64,000 nucleotides of DNA from Streptomyces sp. TLI_053 (lineage in GTDB: Bacteria; Actinomycetota; Actinomycetes; Streptomycetales; Streptomycetaceae), in contig NZ_LT629775.1 of NCBI RefSeq assembly GCF_900105395.1, forward strand, positions 1,488,001 through 1,552,000, in the 5' to 3' direction. Numbering within the stretch: position 1 is the first letter of the stretch; each line of letters begins with the position of its first letter. Below, piece by piece: positions 24,613 to 33,654 of the stretch. The position numbers were made by a program, and so were the translations under genes. The notes beneath the pieces were generated by a model, which did no database searches, had not been told where the DNA came from, and saw only the letters and a list, made by a program, of their open reading frames with translations.

Positions 24613-24867
24613 GGGGGGTTCCTCCGCGGCTCGTTTCGCCAACCGGCTTTCCTGGCAGGCCGGTTCACTCGGCGATGTGCGGACGGAATGATGACAGGAG
24701 CGAATGGACAACGAATAAACACCGGGCGCCCGGTTTTCGTCCGCACCCCGACGGACCGGGCCCGGCGTGCCCCCGGGCCCGTCGTCGGTTCCGGAAGAAC
24801 AGGCTGACGATCATATGATGTCCGCGATCGAGGGCCGGGTGGCCCAGGCAAAACACGGGGGAACCAC

Positions 24868-26229
24868 ATGTTCGGCATCATCAGACCCTGCCGCCACCGG
24901 CTCTCGGAGCGGCTCCAGGCGAGCTGGACGGCCCATCTCTGCGGCCTCTGCCTGGCTCTGCGCGACGACCACGGGCAGTTGGCACGGACCGCCACCAACT
25001 ACGACGGGCTGATCATCTCGGTACTGGTCGAGGCCCAGGCCGACGCCGGGCACACCGCCGGCGGCGCCGGCCGGCGGACCGCCGGGCCGTGTCCGCTGCG
25101 CGGCATGCGGACGGCCTCGGTCGCGCGGGGCGAGGGCGCCCGGCTGGCGGCCGCCGTCTCGCTGGCGCTCGCCTCGGTGAAGATCCGCGACCATGTCGAG
25201 GACCAGGACGGCGTGTTCGCCCGGCGCCCGGTCGCGGCCGGCGCGCGGGCGGTCACCCGGCGCTGGGACCGCAAGAGCTCCGGCAGCGCTTCGGTGGTCG
25301 GCTTCGACACCTCGGTCCTGCTGGACGCGGCCGCCCGCCAGGGCGAGCTGGAGCGCGAACTGCCCGCCGGCGGCTCGGTGCTGCTGGTCACCGAGCCCAC
25401 CGAGACCGCCACCGCCGCCGCGTTCGCGCACACCGCCGTGCTGGCCGGACGGCCGGGGAACGAGGCGCCGCTGGCCGAGGCCGGGCGGCTGTTCGGACGG
25501 CTGGCGCACCTGCTCGACGCCGCCGAGGACCAGGAGGCCGACGCCGCGAGCGGCGCCTGGAACCCGCTCGACGCCACCGGCACCGAGCGCGCCGAGGCCG
25601 AACGGCTGTGCCGGGACGCCGTGCACGGTATCCGGCTGGCCCTGCGGGACGTCGAGCTCACGGACCGGGCCCTGGTGCACATCCTGCTCGCCCACGAGAC
25701 CGAGCGGGCCGTCGAGCGGGTCTTCGGGCGGCCCGGCCACGCCGCCTGCCGGGTCGGGCACGAGGCCGGCGCCTCTCCCGTCGGCGATCAGCAGCACGGC
25801 CACGGACAGCACGGGCACTCGCAGCACGGCCGTCCGGACCGGGGCGCGACCGGCTCCAACCCCTACCAGAGCCCGCCGCGGCACGACCCCGGCCAGGCCC
25901 CGCCGCAAGGTCCGGGCGCCCCCGTCCCGCCCTGGGTCCCGCAGGGCCCCGGCTTCACGCCCCCCGGCGCGCCGCCGCCCAACAGCCGCAATCTGCTGGC
26001 CGGTTGCGCCGCCTGGGCGCTGATGGGCTGCACCTGCCAGCTGCTCTGCTGCGAGCACAACCACCCGTTCTCCGGCGAGCGCCGCGAGGGCTTCTGCGCC
26101 CGCAACGAGTGCTGCGACTGCGGCAACTGCTGCGACAGCTGCCAGTGCTGCGGCGAGAACGCCCAGTGCTGCAACGACTGCGGCTGCTGCGACGGTTGTG
26201 ACGGCTGCGACTGCGGCTGCGACTGCTGA
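24868..26229 (+). CDS. DUF5685 family protein with His-rich linker and 24-cysteine tail
   Basis: A 453-aa protein. The N-terminus MFGIIRPCRHRLSERLQASWTAHLCGLCLALRDDHGQLARTATNYDG carries the DUF5685 signature (CGLCxALxxxxGxLxRxxxNYD), whose function is unknown. The domain is helical to about residue 300. A His-rich stretch (QHGHGQHGHSQHG) and a Pro-rich linker follow. Residues 380-453 contain 24 cysteines in 74 residues, many as CC and CxC pairs (ECCDCGNCCDSCQCC), resembling a metallothionein. It probably binds several metal ions or clusters, or is a heavily disulfide-bonded tail. The start ATG 24868 follows GGGGGAA. No partner gene is adjacent. Confidence 0.75.
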   Translation: MFGIIRPCRHRLSERLQASWTAHLCGLCLALRDDHGQLARTATNYDGLIISVLVEAQADAGHTAGGAGRRTAGPCPLRGMRTASVARGEGARLAAAVSLALASVKIRDHVEDQDGVFARRPVAAGARAVTRRWDRKSSGSASVVGFDTSVLLDAAARQGELERELPAGGSVLLVTEPTETATAAAFAHTAVLAGRPGNEAPLAEAGRLFGRLAHLLDAAEDQEADAASGAWNPLDATGTERAEAERLCRDAVHGIRLALRDVELTDRALVHILLAHETERAVERVFGRPGHAACRVGHEAGASPVGDQQHGHGQHGHSQHGRPDRGATGSNPYQSPPRHDPGQAPPQGPGAPVPPWVPQGPGFTPPGAPPPNSRNLLAGCAAWALMGCTCQLLCCEHNHPFSGERREGFCARNECCDCGNCCDSCQCCGENAQCCNDCGCCDGCDGCDCGCDC

Positions 26230-26345
26230 GGCCGGTCCGGTCGCCGTGGGCCGCCGGGTCCGGGGCACTGCTGCTCCGCACCCGGCGGCGGCGCGCCGTG
26301 ACGCCCCGTCGCCGCCGGCCTGCGGCGACCGACCCGAACGCGGCG

Positions 26346-26693
26346 TCAGGCCGCGAGACCGACGCCCAGGGTGACGGCGACGGGGACGAGGTAGAGCAGC
26401 GGGAAGGGCACGGTCTTGAACGAGCGGGCCCGGACGTTGGTCAGCACGGCGCCGGCGAAGTAGAGGATCAGGCCGATCGCGGCGGCGACACCGATCGCCG
26501 GAACCGCGAGGCCGACCAGCAGGCCGGCGGCACCGGCGAGCTTCGCCGCGGCGAGCCAGGTCCACCACGCGCGGGGCACCCCGTAGTCGACGAGCGGCTG
26601 GGTCACGAACTCGGCCCGGCGGGCCAGCGAGACGCCGGAGAAGCCGACCCAGAGGGCGCTGACGACGGCGAGGACGACGTGGGCGACAGACAT
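26346..26693 (-). CDS. DoxX family membrane protein
   Basis: A 115-aa protein with four hydrophobic segments: HVVLAVVSALWVGFSGVSL, WTWLAAAKLAGAAGLLVGL, VGVAAAIGLILYFAGAVLTNV and PFPLLYLVPVAVTLGVG. These match DoxX/DoxX-like quinone-related membrane proteins (the KLAGAAGLL and GAVxTHxxA blocks). ATG 26693 is preceded by GAGGT. It is monocistronic and converges with the DUF5685 gene. Its role is unknown; some DoxX proteins take part in thiosulfate or oxidative-stress redox. Confidence 0.85.
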   Translation of the reverse strand: MSVAHVVLAVVSALWVGFSGVSLARRAEFVTQPLVDYGVPRAWWTWLAAAKLAGAAGLLVGLAVPAIGVAAAIGLILYFAGAVLTNVRARSFKTVPFPLLYLVPVAVTLGVGLAA

Positions 26694-27466
26694 GGTGGTA
26701 CCTCGTTCACGTGTGGAAGGGGTGGCGGAAGGCGAATCGAGCGCTCCGCCCCGACGGTTCGTGGGTCGACGCTGCACCGACCCGCGAAACGCACCCGGTG
26801 TGACAGCACTGCCGGGGGAGTTCTTCGCGGGACGGTCCGAAGCGGTGGCGGCCCGAAGCGGTGGTGGTCGGACGCGGCGGCGGTCCCGCGGTGCCGGACG
26901 TGCCGGAAGCAGGGGCCGCACCATCGGCGACGGGTGCCATCCGCACCCGGCCGTTCGTCCCGATCGGACGCGGTGGCGGTCCCGCTCAGCCGGACACACC
27001 GGCAGCAGGGACCGCACCATCGGCGACGGGTGCCATCCGCACCCGGCCGTTCGTCCGGATCCGACGCGGCGGCGGTCCCGCGGTGCCGGACGTGCCGGAA
27101 GCAGGGACCGCACCATCGGCAACGGGTGCCATCCGCACCCGGCCGTTCGTCGCGCCAGGACAGAATGATGTCCGCGATCGGCCTCCACCGCGACCAAGAT
27201 CAATCACCACAGTCACACCCAAGAGCCGACCAATGGGACACGCCGTGATCGAATCGAGACCGACCGGCCATCACCGCCGGGGCCGACCACCGCCGATCGT
27301 GAGCGAGAGCCCGGGGCCGCGGGAGCGTGGGCCCACAGCTCCCCCAGGTGGAGCCGGACCCGGTCCGACGGCGTGCCCCCGGCCCGGCCGGCTCCGCCTC
27401 GCGGCGTACCCGCCGTCCCCCGGCGGGGCGACGCGCCGGAGCGCGACCGCTACCTAACGTGGCGTC
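26694..27466. other. 773-base divergent intergenic region holding a tandem repeat
   Basis: I assign no gene. Open frames on both strands run through the repeat, but they are repeat artefacts with Arg/Pro-rich composition. The centre is a three-copy 96-bp repeat (26871-27151). At 27165-27180 there is a 16-base string also present at 24815-24830. Confidence 0.6.
26871..27151. repeat. Three tandem 96-bp repeats, each with a hairpin
   Basis: Units start with GACGCGG at 26871, 26967 and 27063, exactly 96 bases apart; the third ends at about 27151. Each unit contains the hairpin CGGGTGC-CATCC-GCACCCG (26931-26949, 27027-27045, 27123-27141). Unit 2 differs most in the part around 26985-27005. The period equals 32 codons, so frames stay open, but I see no start/ribosome site or homology that supports a protein. 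Confidence 0.85.
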
Positions 27467-28684
27467 ATGTCGAAGACCGCCCGGTGGCGTTCCGCCGCCC
27501 TGCCGATCGCCTCCACCGCCCTGGTGCTGACCCTGGCCGGCCCGGCCGCCGCCTCCGCCCCGGCTGCCGCCACCGCCATCGCCGGCACGACCGCCGGCAC
27601 GACCTCCGGAACGACCGCCCCCGAAGCCGCGCCGGACGCCGCCGGTCCGCGGGTTCCGGCCACCAGTACCCACCGGCCCGTCGGGACGACCTCGGCCCGC
27701 CTGGTCGACCGGGACCGGCCCGACCCCTGGCGCCCGGACACGCCGTCCCGCGAGCTGATGGTCACCTTCTGGTATCCGTCCGACTCTGCCCGGGGCGCCC
27801 ACGCGCCCTACCTGTCAAGGGAGTTGTCCACCGCCCTGTACGGCAGCGAAGGTCCGGCCGGGATCCGGACCGGCGCCGTGGCCGGGGCCAGGCCCACCCC
27901 GGGAAGCCATCCGCTGGTCCTGCTCTCCCCCGGTTTCGGCCTGAGCCGCACCACCCTCACCGCGCTCGGCGAGGAACTCGCCTCCCGGGGCTACGCGGTG
28001 GCCGCCGTCGACCACACCTACGAGACCTCGGTGGAGTTCCCGGGCGGGCGGATCGAACCCTGCCTGGTCTGCGGGCGGGAGGGGACCGACCCGGACTTCG
28101 GCGCCACGGCCTCCCGTGCCCGGGCCGCCGACCTGCGCTTCGTGATCGACCGGCTCACCGCCCCCGGGAACCGCGGCCCGGTCCGCGGGCTCACCGTCGA
28201 TCCGGGGCGGATCGGCGCGGCGGGCCATTCGCTCGGCGGCGCGGCCGCCCTGGAGGCGATGGGCGAGGACCGCCGGATCCGCGCCGCCGCGAACCTGGAC
28301 GGCAGCGTCTGGATCCCGCCCACCGGCCTCCGCTCGCGCCCCGTCCTGCTGTTCAGCGCCCAGCTCGGCGGCTCCCCGGGCGCCACCGCGAACTGGGACG
28401 ACACCTGGAAGCGGCTCACCGGCCCCCGGTACTGGGTGGACCTGCCGACCGCCGGGCACCTCTCGTTCTCCGACGAGCACTGGGCGGTGGACGCCCTCGG
28501 CACCCGCGACCAGCTACCGGCCGACTCGGGGCCCGAGCTCTTCGGCACCGTCCGCGGCGACCGCGCGCTCGCCGCCACCCGCGCCTACCTCGGCGCGTTC
28601 CTCGACCGGCACCTGCTGGGCCGGCAGGCCCCGCTGCTCGACCGGCCCTCGCGGGCCTTCCCCGAGGTCCGCTTCGCCAAGTAG
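27467..28684 (+). CDS. Secreted alpha/beta hydrolase (PAF-acetylhydrolase/lipase-like)
   Basis: A 405-aa pre-protein with a signal peptide (MSKTARWRSAALPIASTALV, cleaved near AAASA) and a Thr/Ala-rich linker. The catalytic domain shows PVGTTSARLVDRDRPDPW, HPLVLLSPGFGLSRTTLTALGEELASRGYAVAAVDHTYE, the nucleophile elbow GHSLGG, NLDGSVW (acid residue) and AGHLSFSD with the histidine. These are typical of the platelet-activating-factor acetylhydrolase group that in actinomycetes acts on lipids or polyesters. ATG 27467 is used. A clear paralogue with a Tat signal lies at 62514-63701. Confidence 0.88.
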   Translation: MSKTARWRSAALPIASTALVLTLAGPAAASAPAAATAIAGTTAGTTSGTTAPEAAPDAAGPRVPATSTHRPVGTTSARLVDRDRPDPWRPDTPSRELMVTFWYPSDSARGAHAPYLSRELSTALYGSEGPAGIRTGAVAGARPTPGSHPLVLLSPGFGLSRTTLTALGEELASRGYAVAAVDHTYETSVEFPGGRIEPCLVCGREGTDPDFGATASRARAADLRFVIDRLTAPGNRGPVRGLTVDPGRIGAAGHSLGGAAALEAMGEDRRIRAAANLDGSVWIPPTGLRSRPVLLFSAQLGGSPGATANWDDTWKRLTGPRYWVDLPTAGHLSFSDEHWAVDALGTRDQLPADSGPELFGTVRGDRALAATRAYLGAFLDRHLLGRQAPLLDRPSRAFPEVRFAK

Positions 28685-28805
28685 CGGTCCCGGCACGGCG
28701 CTCCGGGCGAGCTCGCCCGTCCGGGCGCCGCGCTGCCACAGCGGCAGCACCTCGACCCGGGCAGCCGGGCGGCGGTCCCCCGGGCGGTGGTCCGCCGGAC
28801 GGCGC

Positions 28806-28997
28806 TCACCCATCGCGGCCCACCGCCGGTCTCGGCGCCCCGCCCGTCCGCACGGCCGCCGCACCGCGGCGGTCGGCCGCCAGTGAGTCCTCCAGCCGGG
28901 CCAGCAGCACCCGGAAGCGGTCCGTGTCCTCGGCCGTCATCCGGCCGCCCTCGGCCGGGGTCCGCATGCCCCGCCCGCCCCTCGTTCCCTCGGTCAT
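28806..28997 (-). CDS. Small hypothetical protein (63 aa)
   Basis: A 63-residue frame from ATG 28997, six bases after a TAGGGT -10-like box, so possibly leaderless. The centre MTAEDTDRFRVLLARLEDSLAADRRG looks like a short amphipathic helix, similar to small Streptomyces proteins; the flanks are Gly/Arg-rich. An internal ATG before TAEDTDRF is an alternative start. Support is codon pattern and promoter position only; it may not be real. Confidence 0.4.
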   Translation of the reverse strand: MTEGTRGGRGMRTPAEGGRMTAEDTDRFRVLLARLEDSLAADRRGAAAVRTGGAPRPAVGRDG

Positions 28998-29186
28998 GCC
29001 CCGACCCTAGGCACCGACGATCAACGCCGGATAAACGGAGGGGAACCGGCCGAACGGAACCCCTTCGACCGTGCGCGCTCAGGAGCGGTACTCGGCCCGG
29101 TGCGCGGCCTGGTGCGCGGCCCGGTACCCGGTGTGGTGCTCGGACCCGTGGCAGCGCCGGTGCCCGGCTCGTGGCGAGGGTGGTGC

Positions 29187-29588
29187 TCAGGCCCGCCCGA
29201 GCACCCGGTCCACCGTGATCTCGACGACCACCCGGTCCGGATTCACGCGGGGCTCGCGGTAGCGCTCGGCATAACGGCGCTCCGCGTCGGCCACCGCCGC
29301 CGGCTCCTGCCGGACCACGGCCACGCCCTCCAGCGTCGACCAGCGAGCCCGGTCCACCTGGCAGACCGCGACCCGCTGGCCCGCCGCCCCGGCCTCCAGC
29401 ACGTTCCGCACCTTCCGGCTGGTCCGGCTGCTGATCACCCGCGCGGTCCCGGTCTCCGGGTCGAAGGTCACCCCCACCGGCACCACGTGCGGCGAGCCGT
29501 CCGGGCGCAGCGTGGTCAGGGTGGCGATGTGCCGCTCCCGCCAGAAGGCGAGGAAGGCGTCGTCGAGCGCGCGGGGATCATGGGCCAT
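29187..29588 (-). CDS. PPOX-class F420-dependent/FMN-binding oxidoreductase
   Basis: A 133-aa split-barrel protein of the TIGR03618 type. Motifs: FLAFWRERHIATLTTLRPDGSPHVVPVGVTFDPE, VISSRTSRKVRNVLEAG, AVCQVDRARWSTLEGVAVV and the C-terminal YAERYREPRVNPDRVVVEITVDRVLGRA. This group binds coenzyme F420 (or FMN) and reduces diverse small molecules. I start at ATG 29588; another ATG nine bases earlier is possible. It stands alone, with short direct repeats between it and the MBL gene. Confidence 0.88.
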   Translation of the reverse strand: MAHDPRALDDAFLAFWRERHIATLTTLRPDGSPHVVPVGVTFDPETGTARVISSRTSRKVRNVLEAGAAGQRVAVCQVDRARWSTLEGVAVVRQEPAAVADAERRYAERYREPRVNPDRVVVEITVDRVLGRA

Positions 29589-29746
29589 GCCCGCGATGCT
29601 ACGTCGCCGAACCCGGCGGACGACCGCCGGGCCCGGGGGCGCGTGTCCGAGCCCGGCTGCCTGTGTCCGAGCCCGGCTGCGCGCGCCGGGCCCGGGGGCG
29701 CGCGTCCGGGGCACCTCGCCGGTCCCCGGACGCGCGGACGCGCGCC

Positions 29747-30385
29747 TCAGTGCCCGCGGGCGATCCACTCCGGCAGGGCCGGGCCCTCGGCGCCGATGGT
29801 GGTCGGGTCGCCGTGGCCGGTGCGGACCACCGTCTCCGGCGGCAGCGTCAGCAGGCGCTCCCGGATCGAGTCGATGATGGTCGGGAAGTGCGAGAACGAC
29901 CGGCCGGTGGCCCCGGGGCCGCCGTGGAACAGGGTGTCACCGGTGAACACGGTGCCCAGCTCCGGGGCGTACAGGCAGACGGCGCCCGGCGCGTGCCCCG
30001 GGGTGTGCAGGACGGTCAGCGCCGTACCGGCGACCTCGATCCGCTGCCCGTCGGCGAGTTCGCCGTCCGGCAGCCGGTCGGGGTGGGTGAGCTTCCACAG
30101 CGGCAGGTCGTCCGGGTGCAGCAGGATCGGCGCACCGGTGCGCTCGGCGAGCGCGGGGGCGGCGTCGATGTGGTCGTTGTGGGCGTGGGTGGAGACGACG
30201 GCGAGCAGCCGCCGCCCGCCGAGGGCCGCCTCGATCGCCGCGGCGTCGTGGGCCGCGTCGATCACCACGGCCTCCGCGTCGTCGCCGACGATCCAGACGT
30301 TGTTCTCCACCTCCCAGCTGCCGCCGTCGAGTTCGAAGGTGCCGGCAGTGACGAGCCGGTCGATCCGGAGGCCGCCGGTGCTCAC
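29747..30385 (-). CDS. MBL-fold hydrolase, mycothiol-conjugate (S-formylmycothiol) partner
   Basis: A 212-aa glyoxalase-II-like metallo-beta-lactamase-fold protein. The metal motif is THAHNDHID (H67, H69, D71, H72), with HTPGHAPG and FTGDTLF providing further ligands and RTGHGDPTT the last histidine. GTG 30385 overlaps the stop of the dehydrogenase gene by 4 bases. In actinomycetes this MBL gene regularly follows mycothiol-dependent formaldehyde dehydrogenase and is thought to hydrolyse the S-formylmycothiol product, releasing formate and mycothiol. Confidence 0.88.
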   Translation of the reverse strand: MSTGGLRIDRLVTAGTFELDGGSWEVENNVWIVGDDAEAVVIDAAHDAAAIEAALGGRRLLAVVSTHAHNDHIDAAPALAERTGAPILLHPDDLPLWKLTHPDRLPDGELADGQRIEVAGTALTVLHTPGHAPGAVCLYAPELGTVFTGDTLFHGGPGATGRSFSHFPTIIDSIRERLLTLPPETVVRTGHGDPTTIGAEGPALPEWIARGH

Positions 30386-31467
30386 AGGACCACCACCGAA
30401 CGGAGCACGTCGCCGTGGTGCATGCGCTCGAACGCCTGCTCCACCGCGTCGAGTTCGATGGTCTCGCTGACGAACGCGCCGAGGTCCAGGCGACCCTGGA
30501 GGTAGAGGTCGATCAGCATCGGGAAGTCCCGCGAGGGCAGGCAGTCGCCGTACCAGGAGGACTTCAGCGCGCCGCCGCGGCCGAACACGTCGAGCAGCGG
30601 AAGCTCCAGCTGCATCTCCGGCGTAGGCACGCCGACCAGGACGACGGTGCCGGCCAGGTCGCGGGCGTAGAAGGCCTGCTTGTAGGTCTCCGGGCGGCCG
30701 ACCGCCTCGACCACGACGTCCGCGCCGTTCCCGTCGGTCAGCTCGCGGATGGCTTCGACGGCGTCGGTGGCGGTCGAGTTGACGGTGTGGGTGGCACCGA
30801 GCTTCCGGGCGGTGGCGAGCTTGCGGTCGTCGATGTCCACCGCGATGATCTTCGCCGCGCCGGCCAGCCGGGACCCCAGCACGGCGGCCCCGCCGACGCC
30901 GCCGCAGCCGATCACGGCGACCGAGTCGCCGCGGCCGACGTTGCCGGTGTTGATCGCGGCGCCGATGCCCGCCATCACACCGCAGCCGAGCAGCCCGGCG
31001 ACGGCCGGGTCGGCGGCCGGGTCGACCTTGGTGCACTGGCCGGCGGCGACCAGGGTCTTCTCGGCGAACGCGCCGATGCCCAGGGCCGGGGACAGCTCGG
31101 TGCCGTCCAGCAGCGTCATCCTCTGCTTGGCGTTGTGGGTGTTGAAGCAGTACTGCGGGCGCCCGCGCCGGCAGGCACGGCACTGGCCGCAGACGGCGCG
31201 CCAGTTGAGGACCACGAAGTCGCCGGTCGCGACCTCGGTGACACCCTCGCCGACCGTCTCCACGATGCCCGCGGCCTCGTGCCCCAGCAGGAAGGGGAAC
31301 TCGTCGTTGATCCCGCCCTCGCGGTAGTGCAGATCGGTGTGGCACACCCCGCAGGCCTGGATCCGCACCACCACCTCGCCCGGCCCGGGGTCGGGCACGA
31401 CGATCGTCGTCACCTCCACGGGTGCGCCCTTGGCGCGCGCGACGACTGCCTTGACCTGCTGGGCCAT
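30382..31467 (-). CDS. mscR: S-(hydroxymethyl)mycothiol dehydrogenase / nitrosomycothiol reductase
   Basis: A 361-aa zinc alcohol dehydrogenase of class III type specific for mycothiol. Catalytic zinc: C39 in ACGVCHTD and H63-E64 in LGHEAAG. Structural zinc: C93, C96, C99 and C107 ([15 protein letters not shown]). NAD site: [10 protein letters not shown]. The enzyme oxidises the formaldehyde-mycothiol adduct and can also reduce S-nitrosomycothiol, so it ties into NO detoxification together with nsrR-hmpA elsewhere in the window. GGAGGAG lies upstream of ATG 31467. It heads a two-gene operon with the MBL hydrolase. Confidence 0.93.
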   Translation of the reverse strand: MAQQVKAVVARAKGAPVEVTTIVVPDPGPGEVVVRIQACGVCHTDLHYREGGINDEFPFLLGHEAAGIVETVGEGVTEVATGDFVVLNWRAVCGQCRACRRGRPQYCFNTHNAKQRMTLLDGTELSPALGIGAFAEKTLVAAGQCTKVDPAADPAVAGLLGCGVMAGIGAAINTGNVGRGDSVAVIGCGGVGGAAVLGSRLAGAAKIIAVDIDDRKLATARKLGATHTVNSTATDAVEAIRELTDGNGADVVVEAVGRPETYKQAFYARDLAGTVVLVGVPTPEMQLELPLLDVFGRGGALKSSWYGDCLPSRDFPMLIDLYLQGRLDLGAFVSETIELDAVEQAFERMHHGDVLRSVVVL

Positions 31468-32037
31468 CCGGTTCTCCTCCGTCGGCCGGTGCCCCTGCGC
31501 ACCGGCGTGACCTGCGTCGACGCGAGTCGGACGACCCGCCCGAGCAGCCTAGCGCCCGCCACGTCGGGTGGCCGGGGAACGCCCCTGGTGATCCGTCCCA
31601 CTGGTCGCCGCGGCCCGCCGGGGGCACGCCTGCCCGGCGGGCGGCGCACCCCCTCCCGCACCCCCGCCCGCGCCCTGCCGACACCCCCGCCGACACCCGT
31701 TCCGCACCGCACCGGCACTCGGTCCGCACCGCGCCGCCACCCGCCGGCACCCCGTCCGCACCGCGCCGCCACCCGCCGGCGACCGTTCCGGGGCGCGAGC
31801 CGGGGCGCGCGGCCACCGCTGAGCGCCCGTCAGTGTCGTCGCGCCCTCACCGCCCCCTTCCCACCCCGGCGTTGGCTGGTTTCGTCGCTGACTGTGGCCC
31901 GTCGCCCACGTACGGTCGAAGCCAACCCGGCCCACTCGGCACGCCGTCGACCACGCCGCCCGTCCCCGCGCACCGCCCGGATCCACCCCCCGTCGGCCGC
32001 CCTCCAAGCGGCCACCGCCCTGGAGTCTGGAGTACGG
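31468..32037. other. 570-base divergent intergenic region
   Basis: No gene is supported. The centre (31640-31800) is a C-rich tract with imperfect 32-bp repeats; only the ends are likely to hold promoters for the mycothiol operon and the P450 gene. GGAG at 32029 serves the P450 ATG. Confidence 0.55.
31722..31780. repeat. Two tandem copies of a 32-bp repeat
   Basis: Copies start at 31722 and 31754 and share 27 identical bases beginning GTCCGCACCGCGCCGCC. A degenerate third copy precedes them near 31699. Confidence 0.65.
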
Positions 32038-33282
32038 ATGTCCGCCGAGAACAGTGCCACCGGTGCCGGAACCGGCACCGCCCCCGACCCCCGTCCCGCC
32101 GACCTGGCCGTCCTGCCGCCGCTGCACTGCCTGCGACTGCTCGAGCCCGGCCCGCCCCGGCTGGCCGCCCTGCCCACCGGCACCCCCATCTGGCTGGTCA
32201 GCCGGCACGCCGACGTCCGCCAGGTGCTGACCGACCCGCGCCTCGGGCGCGCGCCCCTCTACGCCCCCGGCGCCCCGCCCGTCTCGCTCACCCCGAACCT
32301 GCTCGACGACCCGTCCTCGATGCTCAACATCGACGGCGTCGAGCACCAGCGGCTGCGCCGCACCGTGCAGCGCGCCTTCACCCCGCGCGCGATCGCCCGG
32401 TGGCGCCCCTGGGTCGCCTCGGTCGTGGAGAGCCTGATCGACGAGCTGATCGACCGGGGCTCGCCCACCGACATCGTCGCCGGCTACACCCGTCCGCTGC
32501 CGATCGCCGTGATCAGCCGGCTGATGGGCCTGGACGGTGTCGACAGCAAGCGGCTGGAGCACTGGAGCGACCACGCCCTGTCCGCCACCGCGTACTCGGC
32601 GGAGGCCATCCGCACCGCGATGACCGAGTTCGCCGGCTTCGGCGCCGAGGTGATCGCCGAACGCCGTGCCGCGCCCGGCGACGACCTCGTCAGCAGCCTG
32701 CTCGCTGCCGCCGCCGACACCCCGGGGATCACCGAGGAGCAGATCGTCTCGCTCGTCATCGGCCTGGTCGTGGCCGGGCACGAGACCACCATGACCTCCC
32801 TCGGCAACGCCTTGGTCTATCTGCTCAGCGACGGGCACGACGCCTGGCAGCAGCTCGCCTCGGACGAGCAGAGCGCCGCCGACGCCACCGAACAGCTGCT
32901 GCGCGCCGTCCCGCTGGGGGACTCCGACGTCCTGCCGGGGCTGCTGCGGCGGGCCGTGGAGGACCTCGACATCGGCGGGGTGCGGATCCCGGCCGGGAGT
33001 GTGGTCGCCGCCGACACCGGCGCCGCCAACAACGACCCCGAGGTGTTCACCGGGGACCTGCTGACCGAGCTCTTCTCCCCGCTCGCCGCACCGATGTACA
33101 CCTTCGGCGCCGGGCCGCACCACTGCCTGGGGGCCTGGCTGGCCCGGATGGAACTGGAGCTCGCCCTGCACCGGCTGGCCCGCCGGCTGCCCTCGCTGCG
33201 GCTCGCCGGGACGGTGGAGGCCATCGACTGGCGGCGCGGTCTGCTCACCCGCAGCCCGCAGCAGCTGCGGGTCTCCTGGTGA
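32038..33282 (+). CDS. Cytochrome P450
   Basis: A 414-aa bacterial class I P450. I-helix AGHETT (246-251), ExxR motif EQLLR (285-288 region), IPAGSVVAADTGAANNDPEVF, and the haem loop FGAGPHHCLG with the cysteine ligand C363. The segment before the haem loop (DLLTELFSPLAAPMYTFGAG) departs from the usual RxDLxRxxxxHLAFG pattern. ATG 32038 has GGAG at the right distance. Its stop overlaps the start of a 3Fe-4S ferredoxin gene, its probable electron donor. No biosynthetic core enzyme is adjacent, so the substrate is open. Confidence 0.93.
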   Translation: MSAENSATGAGTGTAPDPRPADLAVLPPLHCLRLLEPGPPRLAALPTGTPIWLVSRHADVRQVLTDPRLGRAPLYAPGAPPVSLTPNLLDDPSSMLNIDGVEHQRLRRTVQRAFTPRAIARWRPWVASVVESLIDELIDRGSPTDIVAGYTRPLPIAVISRLMGLDGVDSKRLEHWSDHALSATAYSAEAIRTAMTEFAGFGAEVIAERRAAPGDDLVSSLLAAAADTPGITEEQIVSLVIGLVVAGHETTMTSLGNALVYLLSDGHDAWQQLASDEQSAADATEQLLRAVPLGDSDVLPGLLRRAVEDLDIGGVRIPAGSVVAADTGAANNDPEVFTGDLLTELFSPLAAPMYTFGAGPHHCLGAWLARMELELALHRLARRLPSLRLAGTVEAIDWRRGLLTRSPQQLRVSW

Positions 33283-33551
33283 CGGGTCGGGAGGCGACCG
33301 GGGCGGCACCGGCGGTCATCGTCCAGGTGGACCGGGACCGGTGCATCGGCTCGGGCATGTGCGCGGCCACCGCACCCGGTTCGCTGGCGCTCGGCACCGA
33401 CGGGCTCGCCCGGCCGGTGCGGGAACAGCCGACCGGCGCCGCCGGAGAGCCGCTGACCTCGGAGCTGGCCGACGCGGTCGACTACTGCCCGGTCGAGGCG
33501 CTCTCCCTGTACGGGGCCCGGGACGGGCGGCGGATCGACCCGACCGGCTGA
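33279..33551 (+). CDS. 3Fe-4S ferredoxin, P450 redox partner
   Basis: A 90-aa ferredoxin whose GTG 33279 overlaps the P450 stop by 4 bases (GTGA). The motif DRDRCIGSGMCAATAPGSLAL has C-x5-C with alanine where a fourth cysteine would be, and DYCPVEALSLY supplies the last cysteine, so a [3Fe-4S] cluster is expected, as in SoyB-type P450 ferredoxins. The N-terminal extension (MTGREATGAAPAVI) and the C-terminal tail (GARDGRRIDPTG) are variable. A strong terminator follows, defining a two-gene operon. A ferredoxin reductase lies at 44243-45499. Confidence 0.93.
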   Translation: MTGREATGAAPAVIVQVDRDRCIGSGMCAATAPGSLALGTDGLARPVREQPTGAAGEPLTSELADAVDYCPVEALSLYGARDGRRIDPTG

Positions 33552-33553
33552 CC

Positions 33554-33595
33554 GGCGGTCGGCGCCGCGCCACGTCCGGCGCGGCGCCGACCGCC
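33554..33595 (+). terminator. Strong terminator after the P450-ferredoxin operon
   Basis: An 18-bp perfect stem (33554-33571 with 33578-33595) with loop ACGTCC begins 3 bases after the ferredoxin stop codon. Confidence 0.85.
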
Positions 33596-33654
33596 GCCGT
33601 CGGGACCTCCGAAGCCGGCGGGCCCCGGGGTCCGGGCATCCGGCAGTCCGGGGG

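Noticed and set aside
26861..27457. A possible 198-aa protein with 32-residue repeats (GRGGGPAVPDVPEAG...).
   Set aside because: The repeat keeps frame only because its length is a multiple of three. No ribosome site, no homology, and every frame of the array stays open.
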